Positions 53,689 to 63,776 of a DNA stretch of 64,000 nt are shown here, piece after piece; position 1 is the first letter of the stretch; every line of letters begins with the position of its first letter. The notes under the pieces are model-generated. The model did not search any database and had not been told where the DNA came from. It saw only the letters and a program-made list of their open reading frames with translations. The DNA is taken from the NCBI GenBank assembly GCA_008080745.1, contig SHMX01000008.1:1-64000 (forward strand), written 5' to 3'. This DNA comes from Candidatus Thorarchaeota archaeon (GTDB lineage Archaea > Asgardarchaeota > Thorarchaeia > Thorarchaeales > Thorarchaeaceae). A program made the translations under genes and the position numbers.

Positions 53689-54876
53689 TTATTCTCCCTC
53701 AGTTTCTTCATTAGGATATTTCTCGTCAACAAAATCTGGTTCCCCTCCCTCAGGGAGAACACCTTTACCAACTAAAGCTGAATGGAGTACAGGTGATGTG
53801 AGAAATATTTTTGGAATTATCATTTTCTTTGCATCAAAGTCTAGCGCAACTCTGATTTTGAAGAGACTATTCTTTTGTCTATCAAAGAGGTATTTTGCAT
53901 CAGCAAGTAAGACCACTTGAGAGTTCGAGTAACTCTCATTTTCCAGACTCACAAGTCTTGTTCCAATTTCTGGTCCCAATAACCAGAGCTTCCAGCTCCT
54001 CCGTCCTCGCTTGAAAAGGAGAAGTAAATCCTTCACAATTTTAGCTGATACCATTTCTTTTGCTGTGTCTGGAAAGTCAAGGCCCTGTGGAAGAGTCGAT
54101 CTTTCTATATATGGGCGAAGGACTGCTATTGGATTTTCCTCATTTTCTTCATCACCATAGATTACATCAACAAAAGGATCCCACGTAAGTTTCAATCCTG
54201 CATCAGTTTCATACCATAATCCTGTTTTCCGTGGATATCTGATGAGATTTCGAACATTTCTAGTGTTAGTTTCTCTCATCTCGAATAGTATTTCATCATC
54301 ATCAGGTCTATGAAAACGAGCTATGTATTCGTAATCTCCTGCAGATAATGATATCTTGGTATGAATGTAACCTTCTTCTTTTGAAGCGATGTCCTCCAGT
54401 ATTCGAGTCACAGTAGTTTCGATGTCTTTGGAACTTGGTATGTCCTTCATGCTGATTTTAGATTGTGCTGAATCACTCCAAATTTTAACCCATAAGATTG
54501 GGTATGTTTTTGTTCCATTGGAGAAACCATACTCGATTTTTCCCCATGGTGTCCATATACCGTCATTCTCATCTGGAGCTTGTAACCAGATGTATTCCTT
54601 CTCATCATAATTTGCAAGCATTAGATTGATTCTATCTTCTCCCAGCATTTCAGATGCCATTTCACTCAAGACATCATATCTGATAGAACCCCAAAACCAT
54701 CCGAATCGAAGATCTTTCCAACCCGTTAGACGAAAAAGTCCTGCGTGACAGTGACCTTTTTCATTAGTCTGGATCACCAACCAGTTTTCGGAATCCCCAG
54801 TTTCTTCGTCAATGGAGGTAACTAGTTGTCCATATCGAATATTTGATAGCTTCTTAGGCTTCTTGGTTTCTCCCAT
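53689..54876 (-). CDS. Uncharacterised protein
   Basis: This 395-residue protein is predicted soluble, with mixed strands and helices, rich in Trp and charged residues (GWKDLRFGWFWGSIRYDVL; LWLLGPEIGTRLVS). The C-terminus is acidic (YPNEETEGE). No signal peptide, membrane helix or known catalytic motif was seen. It lies 12 bases downstream of the beta-helix surface protein on the same strand and is likely co-transcribed with it, but I cannot assign a role. Confidence 0.65.
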   Translation of the reverse strand: MGETKKPKKLSNIRYGQLVTSIDEETGDSENWLVIQTNEKGHCHAGLFRLTGWKDLRFGWFWGSIRYDVLSEMASEMLGEDRINLMLANYDEKEYIWLQAPDENDGIWTPWGKIEYGFSNGTKTYPILWVKIWSDSAQSKISMKDIPSSKDIETTVTRILEDIASKEEGYIHTKISLSAGDYEYIARFHRPDDDEILFEMRETNTRNVRNLIRYPRKTGLWYETDAGLKLTWDPFVDVIYGDEENEENPIAVLRPYIERSTLPQGLDFPDTAKEMVSAKIVKDLLLLFKRGRRSWKLWLLGPEIGTRLVSLENESYSNSQVVLLADAKYLFDRQKNSLFKIRVALDFDAKKMIIPKIFLTSPVLHSALVGKGVLPEGGEPDFVDEKYPNEETEGE

Positions 54877-54888
54877 TGAAATACACCA

Positions 54889-57800
54889 TTATCTTCTTCG
54901 CCTAATCAAGATAACCACTGTAATGAGGAAAAGAATGCCACCAATTGTTATCAATAATAATTGATATTCTGTTAGATTCCAGGGTAACCATCCCGGAGCT
55001 GTGGTTGTGGTGGTTGAACCTCCTTCAGGGACTACACGCACAATCACTGTATCCGAGGTGAATCTACCGGCTTGGTCGTATACGATTATGGTAAAATTAT
55101 ACACCCCATAGCCAAGTCCTGTAAGATCATACTCGATATCGCCACTAGTCCAAACCGAATAGTGGACTTGTGTACCATTTTGAAGAATAATGTAGTGACT
55201 ACCACTAACATCTGAAGGGTTCCAGATTATGATTTCGGAGACTGCTCCATAGATGATAGTCATATCTGGAGGATGATTGATAACTGGAGGGGCGCCTTCT
55301 ACTATTTCAATAGTGACCGAATCGGATTTCTGGTTACCTGCTCCGTCACTAACTACAAGCTCGAAGACATATACTCCAACCTCAAGTTGACCTAAATCAA
55401 ATCCTAGATTTTCATGAATTATTAATCCAGCTTCTATCTCTGAGTTGTTCCTTTCCAGAGAATATTGATATGAGAAGTCATCATTAATTGTCCAAATTAA
55501 TGTTGTATTGCCTATACCTTCTTCTTGGAGCACATTCATGGGGCTAGTAATTAGAGGAGCTAATTCATCCACAAGTATTTCTGGATTATTATCAAAAACA
55601 TCATTGGATTGATCCAACTCGTAGACACTTTCGCCATCATAATTACTCCAATAGTTTCCATCCCAGTTAATCGAAGTGAAAGTGTCAATCGCATTTCCTT
55701 GAGCGTTCCAACCTATTGAGTTATTATTCACAATAGAAGTGCCCGATATGATAATCATCTCAATCCCGATGCGATTGGAATAGATTCTATTATTGGTTAT
55801 TGTACAGTTCTTAGTTCCGTAAACCATGACTCCCTCGTCATTTCCAAAGAATCGTGAGTTTGTGATAGTTATATCACTTGATTGTTCAACAAAGAAACCT
55901 CGTTGATTTCCAGCAAAGACTGAATCCCTCATTGTACAATTATTGCAGAAAGCAAATTCATTAGACCCAGAATAAACACCTGTAAGGTTATAGACTTCAA
56001 TATTAGAGGAATTTACAAGTATCAATTCTCCCAGGTATGATCCATCAATTTGGACATTTGAAATGTTACAGTAATATCCCAAAGTTTTACCATTTACACT
56101 ATTATTTTCGATATTGTGAATATAATCCTCAATTAAGAGGCCTGTAATTGTAAGACCTGAGTTTATGAATTCATTCTCTATAACAGAACAATTCTCAGAT
56201 GAGAACAAAATAAGAGGGGAATTATCGAAGTAACAATGAGTGAGATTAAATCTGGATATGTCATCAAACATCGTATTTCTGCACTGATACACACTGCTTT
56301 CAGATACCGTGCAGTTTGTGGATTTTGAAAACAACCATCCAAGACTACAGTTATCAATAACAGTATCTGTGAGGAGAATGTCGTTTGAGAATCCAATTTG
56401 GATAGGGGTGAAGCAGTTATAGTGACTCCCCCCTGAAACCGTAGTTTCATTACAGTTACCTAGAATAATCTGGCTGAATTGACTACTGTCAATTGATAAA
56501 TTGGTTTCATTTAGGAAGAGTCCAATTAATTTTCCATTCAAATAACAGTCTTCAATGACCACAAACCAGTCTTCCAGATTTCTTCCTGCAAAGAATATAC
56601 CGTCGTTCGTAAAGGAATTATTTCTTATTTCTACCTCATTTCGCGTTAATACTTTGAGTCCTGATTCTCGTTGATTATGAAATTCATTGTCTTCTATGGT
56701 AAGATTTGACAGTTCCGATATTTCGAGTCCAATCTTGTTGCTGGAAAACACATTGGATGTGATGTTAGTGAAACCAGATTCCGAAATCTCAACACCATCT
56801 TCTTCGTTATTCTGGAATGTGTTGCAGCTTATCGATGAATAGCTAACATTAAAGAAATCAAATCCTTCTTTCTCGTTATCTTTTATTGTGTTTTCAAGAA
56901 AAGTAGAATTAGATACCCGTACAGCATAAACACCTGTATTTTCAAGGCTATCAATTGTATTTCCAATAAATGTCACATTTAACGCATCTGCAATCTGTAG
57001 ACAATTTAAAGAACCGTTGAAGGTGCAATTGGAAACCGTGATGTTTATGGAATCCTGAACCATAAGAGGGTCAAATCTTGGCTCAAAATCGCATCTTTCA
57101 ATAACAGAGTTATTACAGAAAGCAAGCTGTGGTCCGATTGGGCTAGCTGAAACAAAGTTCGATAAAGTCACATTGCTGCAATTTGCAAATATCAGCTGGC
57201 CGTAGTTATCTGTGTTAACCGAGATGTCACTAGCATTCCAGAAATATCCAATGTCTTTTCCATCTACTTTTACGTCTGTGATATTGATCTCCCAGGCTTT
57301 TGCTACCGCTCCCTCCAAATGCAGTCCGGTCTGATTGAATCTGAGATTTTCAAGTGAAATGTCTTCTGATGTCCCTATTGTCAACCCTGGTGATTCTTTT
57401 GAGCTGAAAGAATTATTCAGCAATGAACAGCCATTTGATTCGTATAAAGCTATTCCGGGATAGAATGAATTATTTTGCAGTCCACAATAATTTGAATGTT
57501 CTATCAGACTCTCTCCATCATCCATGAATGTATTATTCTCAAGAGTAGAGCTCCATGAGTATGACATGGATATTCCCCATAAGTTACTGAGAAAGGTATT
57601 ATTGGCAATGACAGTAGTTGACCAATATATGTCAAGTGAACTCCAGAAATCCCTGAATGTGTTATTGACTATCTTGCCACCATCCGCCTGGTCAAGTACC
57701 ACACCAAAGCCACTGTCTGATACGTTCGATTGAAAGTAGCAATCACGGATGATAAAAGAAACTGCTGTATTTTCAATATTTATGCAATAGTTGTCATTAG

Positions 57801-58059
57801 TTATGTTATAACCACTTATAACATACGGATTTGAAACTGACCCATTACCAATCCAACCTTCGGCAGAAGCGGTATCATTAAAATTATTATCAGAAGTTAT
57901 GTGGATTGGATCATGCTCTATGTAGCTCAGTATTCTACTGGAATCCATAGAGTCTGCTATTTGAGATTCTCCTGATATCTCGTTAATAATCGATGGTTGA
58001 ACTAGAAACGAAATAATAAGAAGTAAACTCACTAGAGTGACGATTTCTCTCCGAGGCAT
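54889..58059 (-). CDS. Right-handed beta-helix cell-surface protein
   Basis: This 1056-residue protein has a signal peptide (about 20-25 residues). Residues about 60-800 consist of NosD-like parallel beta-helix (PbH1) repeats rich in NNxF, NCxF and NxI turns and N-glycosylation sites. Three larger repeat units at about 240-325, 485-560 and 633-715 share a DG/NGK..GY...N...I pattern. Two Ig-like domains follow at about 835-915 and 920-1005. Next come a Thr-rich linker (GGSTTTTTAPG), a single C-terminal helix and RRRR. It probably projects from the membrane as an adhesin or carbohydrate-binding or -cleaving envelope protein (inference). Confidence 0.87.
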   Translation of the reverse strand: MPRREIVTLVSLLLIISFLVQPSIINEISGESQIADSMDSSRILSYIEHDPIHITSDNNFNDTASAEGWIGNGSVSNPYVISGYNITNDNYCINIENTAVSFIIRDCYFQSNVSDSGFGVVLDQADGGKIVNNTFRDFWSSLDIYWSTTVIANNTFLSNLWGISMSYSWSSTLENNTFMDDGESLIEHSNYCGLQNNSFYPGIALYESNGCSLLNNSFSSKESPGLTIGTSEDISLENLRFNQTGLHLEGAVAKAWEINITDVKVDGKDIGYFWNASDISVNTDNYGQLIFANCSNVTLSNFVSASPIGPQLAFCNNSVIERCDFEPRFDPLMVQDSINITVSNCTFNGSLNCLQIADALNVTFIGNTIDSLENTGVYAVRVSNSTFLENTIKDNEKEGFDFFNVSYSSISCNTFQNNEEDGVEISESGFTNITSNVFSSNKIGLEISELSNLTIEDNEFHNQRESGLKVLTRNEVEIRNNSFTNDGIFFAGRNLEDWFVVIEDCYLNGKLIGLFLNETNLSIDSSQFSQIILGNCNETTVSGGSHYNCFTPIQIGFSNDILLTDTVIDNCSLGWLFSKSTNCTVSESSVYQCRNTMFDDISRFNLTHCYFDNSPLILFSSENCSVIENEFINSGLTITGLLIEDYIHNIENNSVNGKTLGYYCNISNVQIDGSYLGELILVNSSNIEVYNLTGVYSGSNEFAFCNNCTMRDSVFAGNQRGFFVEQSSDITITNSRFFGNDEGVMVYGTKNCTITNNRIYSNRIGIEMIIISGTSIVNNNSIGWNAQGNAIDTFTSINWDGNYWSNYDGESVYELDQSNDVFDNNPEILVDELAPLITSPMNVLQEEGIGNTTLIWTINDDFSYQYSLERNNSEIEAGLIIHENLGFDLGQLEVGVYVFELVVSDGAGNQKSDSVTIEIVEGAPPVINHPPDMTIIYGAVSEIIIWNPSDVSGSHYIILQNGTQVHYSVWTSGDIEYDLTGLGYGVYNFTIIVYDQAGRFTSDTVIVRVVPEGGSTTTTTAPGWLPWNLTEYQLLLITIGGILFLITVVILIRRRR

Positions 58060-58155
58060 CTAAAACCACAAAGCAATGAAGCTCTGAACTCTCTTATATT
58101 TTTTCAAAATTCATTGAATATATTTGAGTATCAGCTGAATCCCTTGTTGTTTTTT

Positions 58156-59034
58156 TTAGAACTGCGATAGGGCACCCCGTTGTCGAACTAAACGTTCTGT
58201 GGCTCTGAATAACAGAGTACCGACAATAACGAAGATAACATCCAGAATGATTAGAGCTATAACCGCAGTGATGACTCCCTCGTAAGCAAGCCCATACATA
58301 AGGAAACCTCTGAACCCCTCAACGGTCCATGTAAGCGGAGAAGCAACAGAAACATACTGAAGAATTGGTGGAAGTACTGCAATAGGATACGTCATGGGTG
58401 CAACCAACATTAGAATGCTGGAGAGGAATTCTACAATCATCCAACCTTGCTTTGCTGTTAATACTATGCACACGACTGCAAAGATTACTCCTTGCATTGC
58501 AATGATCGAGAGGCCTATTATTGCAAGTGCAGGCAGAATTCCCCAGACATTTAGACTCACTCCAAAGATTAATACTGATGCCCCTAGCTGAAGAATGACT
58601 CCAAGCCCACCATGTTGAAGATTATGGAGTGTCGAACCCCAGACAAGGGTCTCACGATTCATAGGTGTGGTCATAAGGGTCTCAAGGGTTCCTACATTTT
58701 GTTCTCGCCGTAGAGCAAAACCAGACCCCCAGAGAAGACTGAGAGCCAGACCTGTGAAAGCAGTACCAATTGCAATGTACGATAGCCAGTCGGAGATGCC
58801 TGTTAGATCTTGTAAATGAATAGATTCACTAGAACCCGTTAGGGCAGTACCAGCAATCAGGTAGGGAATAAACCAGATGAAGGGCATAATGATGAACCAG
58901 AGTACGCTGAGAGGATAACTCAACTCTACTTTCCACTGCTTAATTGCTATGGCACTAGCAGCCCGTAACTCGGCCCTGAATCCTTTCCGACTCCACATTT
59001 TCTGGAAAATTTCTGATTGCCCTTCCTCGGTCAT
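58156..59034 (-). CDS. ABC-2-type transporter permease, second subunit
   Basis: This 292-residue protein has about six membrane helices in the ABC-2 pattern, including RREQNVGTLETLMTTPMNRE in the cytoplasmic loop and PMTYPIAVLPPILQYVSVASPLTW before the last helices. GGGAGG 8 bases before the ATG and a 1-base gap after the preceding stop show it is the third gene of a three-gene operon with the permease and ATPase upstream. The complex exports a drug, lipid or polymer; the substrate is unknown. Confidence 0.88.
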   Translation of the reverse strand: MTEEGQSEIFQKMWSRKGFRAELRAASAIAIKQWKVELSYPLSVLWFIIMPFIWFIPYLIAGTALTGSSESIHLQDLTGISDWLSYIAIGTAFTGLALSLLWGSGFALRREQNVGTLETLMTTPMNRETLVWGSTLHNLQHGGLGVILQLGASVLIFGVSLNVWGILPALAIIGLSIIAMQGVIFAVVCIVLTAKQGWMIVEFLSSILMLVAPMTYPIAVLPPILQYVSVASPLTWTVEGFRGFLMYGLAYEGVITAVIALIILDVIFVIVGTLLFRATERLVRQRGALSQF

Positions 59035-59035
59035 T

Positions 59036-59938
59036 TTAGAACCCTCCCATATGTCCTCTTTCCTTTGTCCATTTTTCTGCCCATTTGAACGAGAGCATCC
59101 CGAGACCCCAAAAAATCAACGCGAGAAATCCCAGAGCTCCAATTGATTGAACAAATGCAGGAAGACTCATAGTTCCATTGATCGCAATCTCTCTCACTGT
59201 AATGATTCCTATTGTCGTAGGAATAACATACGCAATAGCCTGAACTGACTTGGGTAATGCCTGAACTGGATATTGAATTGGTGACAACATGTATGTTGAC
59301 TCTGCTATAAGCTGTGTTAGGACACTTGGGTCTTTGAATACAAGAATCAAACCTGCCACCATGAAACCAAATCCATAGAGTGCAAAGACCATAATGAGCA
59401 ATATCAAAACAGTTGGGAATATTGCCGTAATTGCATATTCTACACCGAACAGAAACATAGCAAATATCAACATGATGATCGCCTGCAATGTGCCCTGAAT
59501 CGAATCAGAGAATGCAGCACCTAATAGGATACTAATTCTTGGAACAGGAGCTGTGAAGAGTGGTTCAAGTGTGCCACTAAATTGCTCCCAGCGGAAATTG
59601 TTTCCTATCCCCCATATCGAGTTGTCCAAGTACATGAATACAAACCAGCCAATGACTGAGAATTGCACAAAGTCATCAAAACCTGATATATTGGTGAAGT
59701 GAGTACTGGTGCTAGGTCCAGCGATAGCAGTTGCCATCAGAATGAATGGAGCAAACCAGAGAATGGGTAAAACACCCCAGACTAGAAAGTTAGCTGGATA
59801 CCGAATTGCTATTTTGAGATTCTTTGTGGCAAATACCCTTGCCGCAGACCAGTCCATTATTCGTGGTTTGAAATCAGTGAGATATGCCATATCAGATTCC
59901 ACTGATTTGGTGGATGGCTCCTGTATGGTTTCGGTCAA
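59036..59938 (-). CDS. ABC-2-type transporter permease, first subunit
   Basis: This 300-residue protein has about six membrane helices and the ABC-2 loop WEQFSGTLEPLFTAPVPR, plus MLSPIQYPVQALPKSVQ, paralogous to the next gene. It starts with TTG overlapping the ATPase stop by four bases (TTGA), so translation is coupled. Two different permeases suggest a heterodimeric membrane channel. Confidence 0.88.
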   Translation of the reverse strand: MTETIQEPSTKSVESDMAYLTDFKPRIMDWSAARVFATKNLKIAIRYPANFLVWGVLPILWFAPFILMATAIAGPSTSTHFTNISGFDDFVQFSVIGWFVFMYLDNSIWGIGNNFRWEQFSGTLEPLFTAPVPRISILLGAAFSDSIQGTLQAIIMLIFAMFLFGVEYAITAIFPTVLILLIMVFALYGFGFMVAGLILVFKDPSVLTQLIAESTYMLSPIQYPVQALPKSVQAIAYVIPTTIGIITVREIAINGTMSLPAFVQSIGALGFLALIFWGLGMLSFKWAEKWTKERGHMGGF

Positions 59939-60927
59939 TCAGCAATCCTCCTTCCAGTAAGTTGCAAGAACACATCATCCAAAGTCGGCTCCTTGACTTC
60001 AAAGTGCTCCACTTTAAGACCTGACTTGTCACGGAGAAAAGAAAGCAATCTGTATGCGAGATCATATCCATCCTTCGCAGTCACAACAATCTCTGAATGT
60101 CCGTTCTTTGAGGTCATACTTGCAGACATGACATCCTCAATCTGTTTTATTTGCTCAATATCTGGTAAGCCTACAATCTTCATATGTAGACTGTCGTAAT
60201 CACGTACTCCTTCTTTCAATTCATGAGGTGTACCAAAACTTTTGATTTCTCCCTTGTTTATGAGTGCAATCTTATCACATAGCATATCTGCTTCATGCAT
60301 ATAGTGTGTAGTAAGCAAGATTGTCTTGTTCTTCAATTCTTGTTTCACATACTCTCTCAAGTCCGTCGCAAAAGTAGGGTCTAGCCCTTGTGTGGGCTCA
60401 TCTAAAAGTAACACTGGTGGGTCATGAATCAACGACCGTGCAAAAACAATTTTCATTCGCATACCATGTGATAAATTCTCAGCCTTCTCATCAGCCTTAT
60501 CCGTGAGACCCATTCTGCCCAGCAGTTCGTCAGCCCTTTCCTTTGCTTCATTATGTGGCATACGATATAATTTTGCAAAGAAAATCAAATTCTCTCGAGC
60601 TGACAATTTCCAGTATATGGATCTCTCATTACCCTGACATACTCCCATCGCTGCTCTCGCATAGGCAGATTGTTGAAGCACATCATAGCCCATTACCCTT
60701 GCAGTACCAGCTGTAGGTAGAACAAGAGTTGCAATCGTCTTGATGAGGGTGGTCTTTCCTGCTCCATTGGGACCAAGAAGTCCATATACCTGTCCTTTTG
60801 GAATATCTAATGAAACGTTCTTCAGTGCTTCTACCTTCTTCTTTTCAACCGGAAATACAATAGCCCTTCTCTTCACTGAGATGTACGTCTTTGTTAGGTT
60901 TTCAATCTCAACAGTATAATCTGTCAA
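59935..60927 (-). CDS. ABC-2 exporter ATPase (DrrA/CcmA-like)
   Basis: This 330-residue protein has Walker A GPNGAGKTT, Q-loop VCQGNERS, signature NLSHGMRMK (variant of LSGGQ), Walker B LLLDEPTQGLD and H-loop LLTTHY. A C-terminal domain of about 90 residues is typical of drug-export ATPases (VKEPTLDDVFLQLTG). The TTG at 60927 has GGGAGG 6 bases upstream, a better start than the TTG at 60942. It is first gene of the export operon. Confidence 0.9.
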   Translation of the reverse strand: MTDYTVEIENLTKTYISVKRRAIVFPVEKKKVEALKNVSLDIPKGQVYGLLGPNGAGKTTLIKTIATLVLPTAGTARVMGYDVLQQSAYARAAMGVCQGNERSIYWKLSARENLIFFAKLYRMPHNEAKERADELLGRMGLTDKADEKAENLSHGMRMKIVFARSLIHDPPVLLLDEPTQGLDPTFATDLREYVKQELKNKTILLTTHYMHEADMLCDKIALINKGEIKSFGTPHELKEGVRDYDSLHMKIVGLPDIEQIKQIEDVMSASMTSKNGHSEIVVTAKDGYDLAYRLLSFLRDKSGLKVEHFEVKEPTLDDVFLQLTGRRIAD

Positions 60928-61211
60928 TGTTATCCTCCCCAAAATAGAGGGAATTTATGTTCAACAACGCATGAAACCCATTGTACTATGAATATCTTTG
61001 ACTCAGGGTCTCCGAGTGGAAAAGGTTCGGTCTATTGTCTGATGAACATAAAAGCACCAAAATGAGGCTGTCCTTTTCTAGTTATTAATTTTATCAGGTA
61101 TGCAAACATTGGCGTGAATTGTTGTATTAGAATCTAGCAGAGTTCACCAACTAGTGATACAGAAATTGCTCTTCCGATAACATATTTAATTCAGCTCTCA
61201 ACCGACCTGTT

Positions 61212-62111
61212 ATGCAGATTCATCCTGATGTCCTATTTGGAGCTGTTATGGGACTAATTAGTGCCGCGCTCTATGCTGGGTCAGTAGTTGTATATAGATC
61301 CCAAGCAGAAGAGATGTCGGCGATTCAGGTATCTGCAACAAAGATGTGGACCGCTCTCCCTCTCATGGCATTTTTGGTAATAATCGGATTAGCACCCGAC
61401 CTTCCAACTCTTACACAACCTATCATGCTAATCCTGGCCCTTTCTATCGTTCTTGGGGCGGTAATAGGAGATACTGTATATCTAGTAAGTCAGGAACGAA
61501 TAGGTGTTTCCTATGCATTTCCAATAGCTATGTCATTTCCTATTACTACTTATTTTCTAACCGTCATCTTCTTGGGCGAACCGCTTTTGTTCTCTAGACT
61601 GTTGGGCGTAGTGATTACCGTATTGGGCGTAATCGTCATTTCACGTGAACAAGAATTCTCTGAGGATGAAACCAAGCCCCGATTGGATTTATTTGGCATT
61701 CTTCTAGCAGTCATTACTTCTCTTCTCTATGCAGTTGGTACCACGATTTTACAAGTTGGTGTAGCTGATGTAGATCCTATATCTGCTAACTTCGTGCGGG
61801 TACTTGCTGGTTCTATCGCGTTCGTTCCTCTGGTGGGTTATGGACTCCATAATGACTCAAAACGTCCTAGCAAAAGAAACGTCAAAATCGTGATTATCGC
61901 TGCTTTCTTTGGAATGGCAATTGGTTCAATTTTATTTGTTACCGCAGTAAAATTTGCGGGAGCAGCTGTCATGGCTGTCATGAGTTCTACCGCTCCTTTA
62001 TTTGCTGTACCATTCTCAGTCTTTTATCTCAAGGAGCGATTGACTCGTCTTGCAGGATTGGGAATTATTGCTACAGTGGTTGGAATAGTCCTAGTTGTAA
62101 TGGCATTCTGA
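61212..62111 (+). CDS. DMT-family transporter (two EamA domains)
   Basis: This 299-residue protein has ten membrane helices in two EamA repeats. The second repeat begins near residue 150 (LDLFGILLAVITSLLYAVGT) and mirrors the first (VLFGAVMGLISAALYAG). Characteristic short loops such as FLGEPLLFSRLLGVVITVLG and YLKERLTRLAGLGIIATVVG confirm the family. It exports amino acids, nucleotide sugars or other small metabolites; the substrate is unknown. It has its own upstream region, divergent from the export operon. Confidence 0.9.
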   Translation: MQIHPDVLFGAVMGLISAALYAGSVVVYRSQAEEMSAIQVSATKMWTALPLMAFLVIIGLAPDLPTLTQPIMLILALSIVLGAVIGDTVYLVSQERIGVSYAFPIAMSFPITTYFLTVIFLGEPLLFSRLLGVVITVLGVIVISREQEFSEDETKPRLDLFGILLAVITSLLYAVGTTILQVGVADVDPISANFVRVLAGSIAFVPLVGYGLHNDSKRPSKRNVKIVIIAAFFGMAIGSILFVTAVKFAGAAVMAVMSSTAPLFAVPFSVFYLKERLTRLAGLGIIATVVGIVLVVMAF

Positions 62112-62219
62112 TACGATTAGTTTTCACTCTATATCAGATAATAATCCGAAAGATTCACATAGAAAAGTCTATCATATGAAACCAAGGAAAGTACTCTTTC
62201 TTAATAATGAGGGTGAAAT

Positions 62220-62420
62220 ATGATTAACGAAGATGTAATCGAACTACCATCTAATATGTTATTGGAGCAATTGAAAGTTAGAGTTAAAGAATGGCTTAGA
62301 GGATCCGTCGGAAACAAGTACTCTTTTCACCTACTTAATGAATATCATGTAAGGCTAAGCCGATTTGCCAGGTACATACCTGGCATATCTTTTTTATTGC
62401 TATTCGGATTGGAGAAATAA
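62220..62420 (+). CDS. Possible small protein, low confidence
   Basis: A 66-residue frame starts at an ATG with GAGGGTG about 5 bases upstream. The first 45 residues are charged and helical (LEQLKVRVKEWLRGSVG). However, a perfect hairpin with a T-run lies inside the frame at 62366-62395, so the message may end before the stop. The C-terminal residues could then be irrelevant, or the frame may be chance. Confidence 0.25.
   Translation: MINEDVIELPSNMLLEQLKVRVKEWLRGSVGNKYSFHLLNEYHVRLSRFARYIPGISFLLLFGLEK
62366..62395 (+). terminator. Strong intrinsic terminator-like hairpin
   Basis: TGCCAGGT/ACCTGGCA, a perfect 8-bp stem with an ACAT loop, followed by TATCTTTTTT on the plus strand. It lies 255 bases downstream of the DMT transporter gene and could end that transcript or a small RNA. 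Confidence 0.65.
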
Positions 62421-62575
62421 TTGTTATCATCAAGAATCTGATATCTTAGCCAATCTAATTCCGCTCACTCTTTTACTAAGTTACTAAAACCTCTGATCAT
62501 CTACTGTGCATTATTGCTTTACTAACTATAAGGAATCAAAATGCCGTATTGTTATTTTCTTTGTTTTCTCTTAAC

Positions 62576-63502
62576 CTACTTTGCATAATCCAGAGTGACA
62601 CGAGTTTCTTGCATATCTCCGCTTCGATAAAACTTTACAATAATCTCGTCCCCCACTTTGCTCTTGAATATAGCCGCTCTAAGATCCTGCATTCCTTTAA
62701 TTTCCATATCATCTATACTTACTATTACATCTCCGGCATTTAGTCCCGCCTCGCGTGAGGGACCCTCTGGCACTTCGAGAATAAAAGAACCCCGATCAAC
62801 AGGTAATCCATAATGTGTAGCAATCCCCTTATTCAAAGTAGCACCCATTATTCCCATCCAGGGCGTTTTCAATGAACCAGCATCCATCAACTCGTTGAAC
62901 ACATCTTGTATTCTCTCTGATGCTATTGCAAAACCAATTCCCTGAGACCATTGTATCATAGCAGTGGGTATTCCAATAAGTTCTCCCTCAATATTGACAA
63001 GGGCTCCACCACTATTTCCTGGATTGATTTGAGCGGATGTTTGAATCAAACCTTCAAGGAATGTCTTTTTACTTGAAATAGTTCTTTCAAGAGCGCTGAC
63101 TACTCCAAAAGTGATTGTTGCACCTAAACCGAGTGGATGACCAATAGCAATTGCAAATTGTCCTACCTTTAGAGGCTTATACTTAGCGACCTCGACAGGT
63201 ACTAGATCTTTTGCATCTATTTTAAGAAATGCCAAGTCTTGAACCACTGATTCTCCAACCACTTCCGACTGAAATGTTCTGCCATCGTTTAGTGTTACTT
63301 GAACCTCTTTTCCCTCTTCAATAACGTGTGCATTTGTAACAATGTATCCACTGTCTGTTAGAATGACTCCAGAACCCCTGCCCTCAACAGGAAAAGCATC
63401 TGATAGTTGTGTTTCCACCAATTTTTCGATTGTAACACTTACAATACTTGGAACTACCTTTTCAACAACCTCAACTATCTTCATTTCTAGCTGTTCAAGC
63501 AT
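62576..63502 (-). CDS. HtrA-like serine protease with PDZ domain
   Basis: This 308-residue protein has a trypsin-like domain with the catalytic histidine in VTNAHVIEEG, aspartate in DLAFLKID and serine in NPGNSGGALVN. A PDZ domain spans about residues 215-305 (GPSREAGLNAGDVIVSIDDM). No signal peptide or membrane anchor is seen, so it may work in the cytoplasm, as a protease or chaperone for damaged proteins. The ATG at 63502 (MLEQLEMK) is used; a TTG lies seven codons upstream. Confidence 0.9.
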   Translation of the reverse strand: MLEQLEMKIVEVVEKVVPSIVSVTIEKLVETQLSDAFPVEGRGSGVILTDSGYIVTNAHVIEEGKEVQVTLNDGRTFQSEVVGESVVQDLAFLKIDAKDLVPVEVAKYKPLKVGQFAIAIGHPLGLGATITFGVVSALERTISSKKTFLEGLIQTSAQINPGNSGGALVNIEGELIGIPTAMIQWSQGIGFAIASERIQDVFNELMDAGSLKTPWMGIMGATLNKGIATHYGLPVDRGSFILEVPEGPSREAGLNAGDVIVSIDDMEIKGMQDLRAAIFKSKVGDEIIVKFYRSGDMQETRVTLDYAK

Positions 63503-63776
63503 TTTATCAACCCACTTAAACAAATGTTAATACGAATTCTGACTATATTACTTGTTGGGTGTGTTATCGTTCTTATTATGTTGGATAAGCATGTACATCG
63601 AGGTATTTTACCTCCATGATTTGAAATGGAATTGAGATCCTAGTCAGTGATTCTATATTTGTTGACCAGATTTTCCTTCTGTATCAGTCTATATCATCTC
63701 AGATCAGGTTCTGTCCAAGCTTGTCCAACTTACAATCAACGGTTATCAATTCAGGATTATGCTATATGTTCATATC

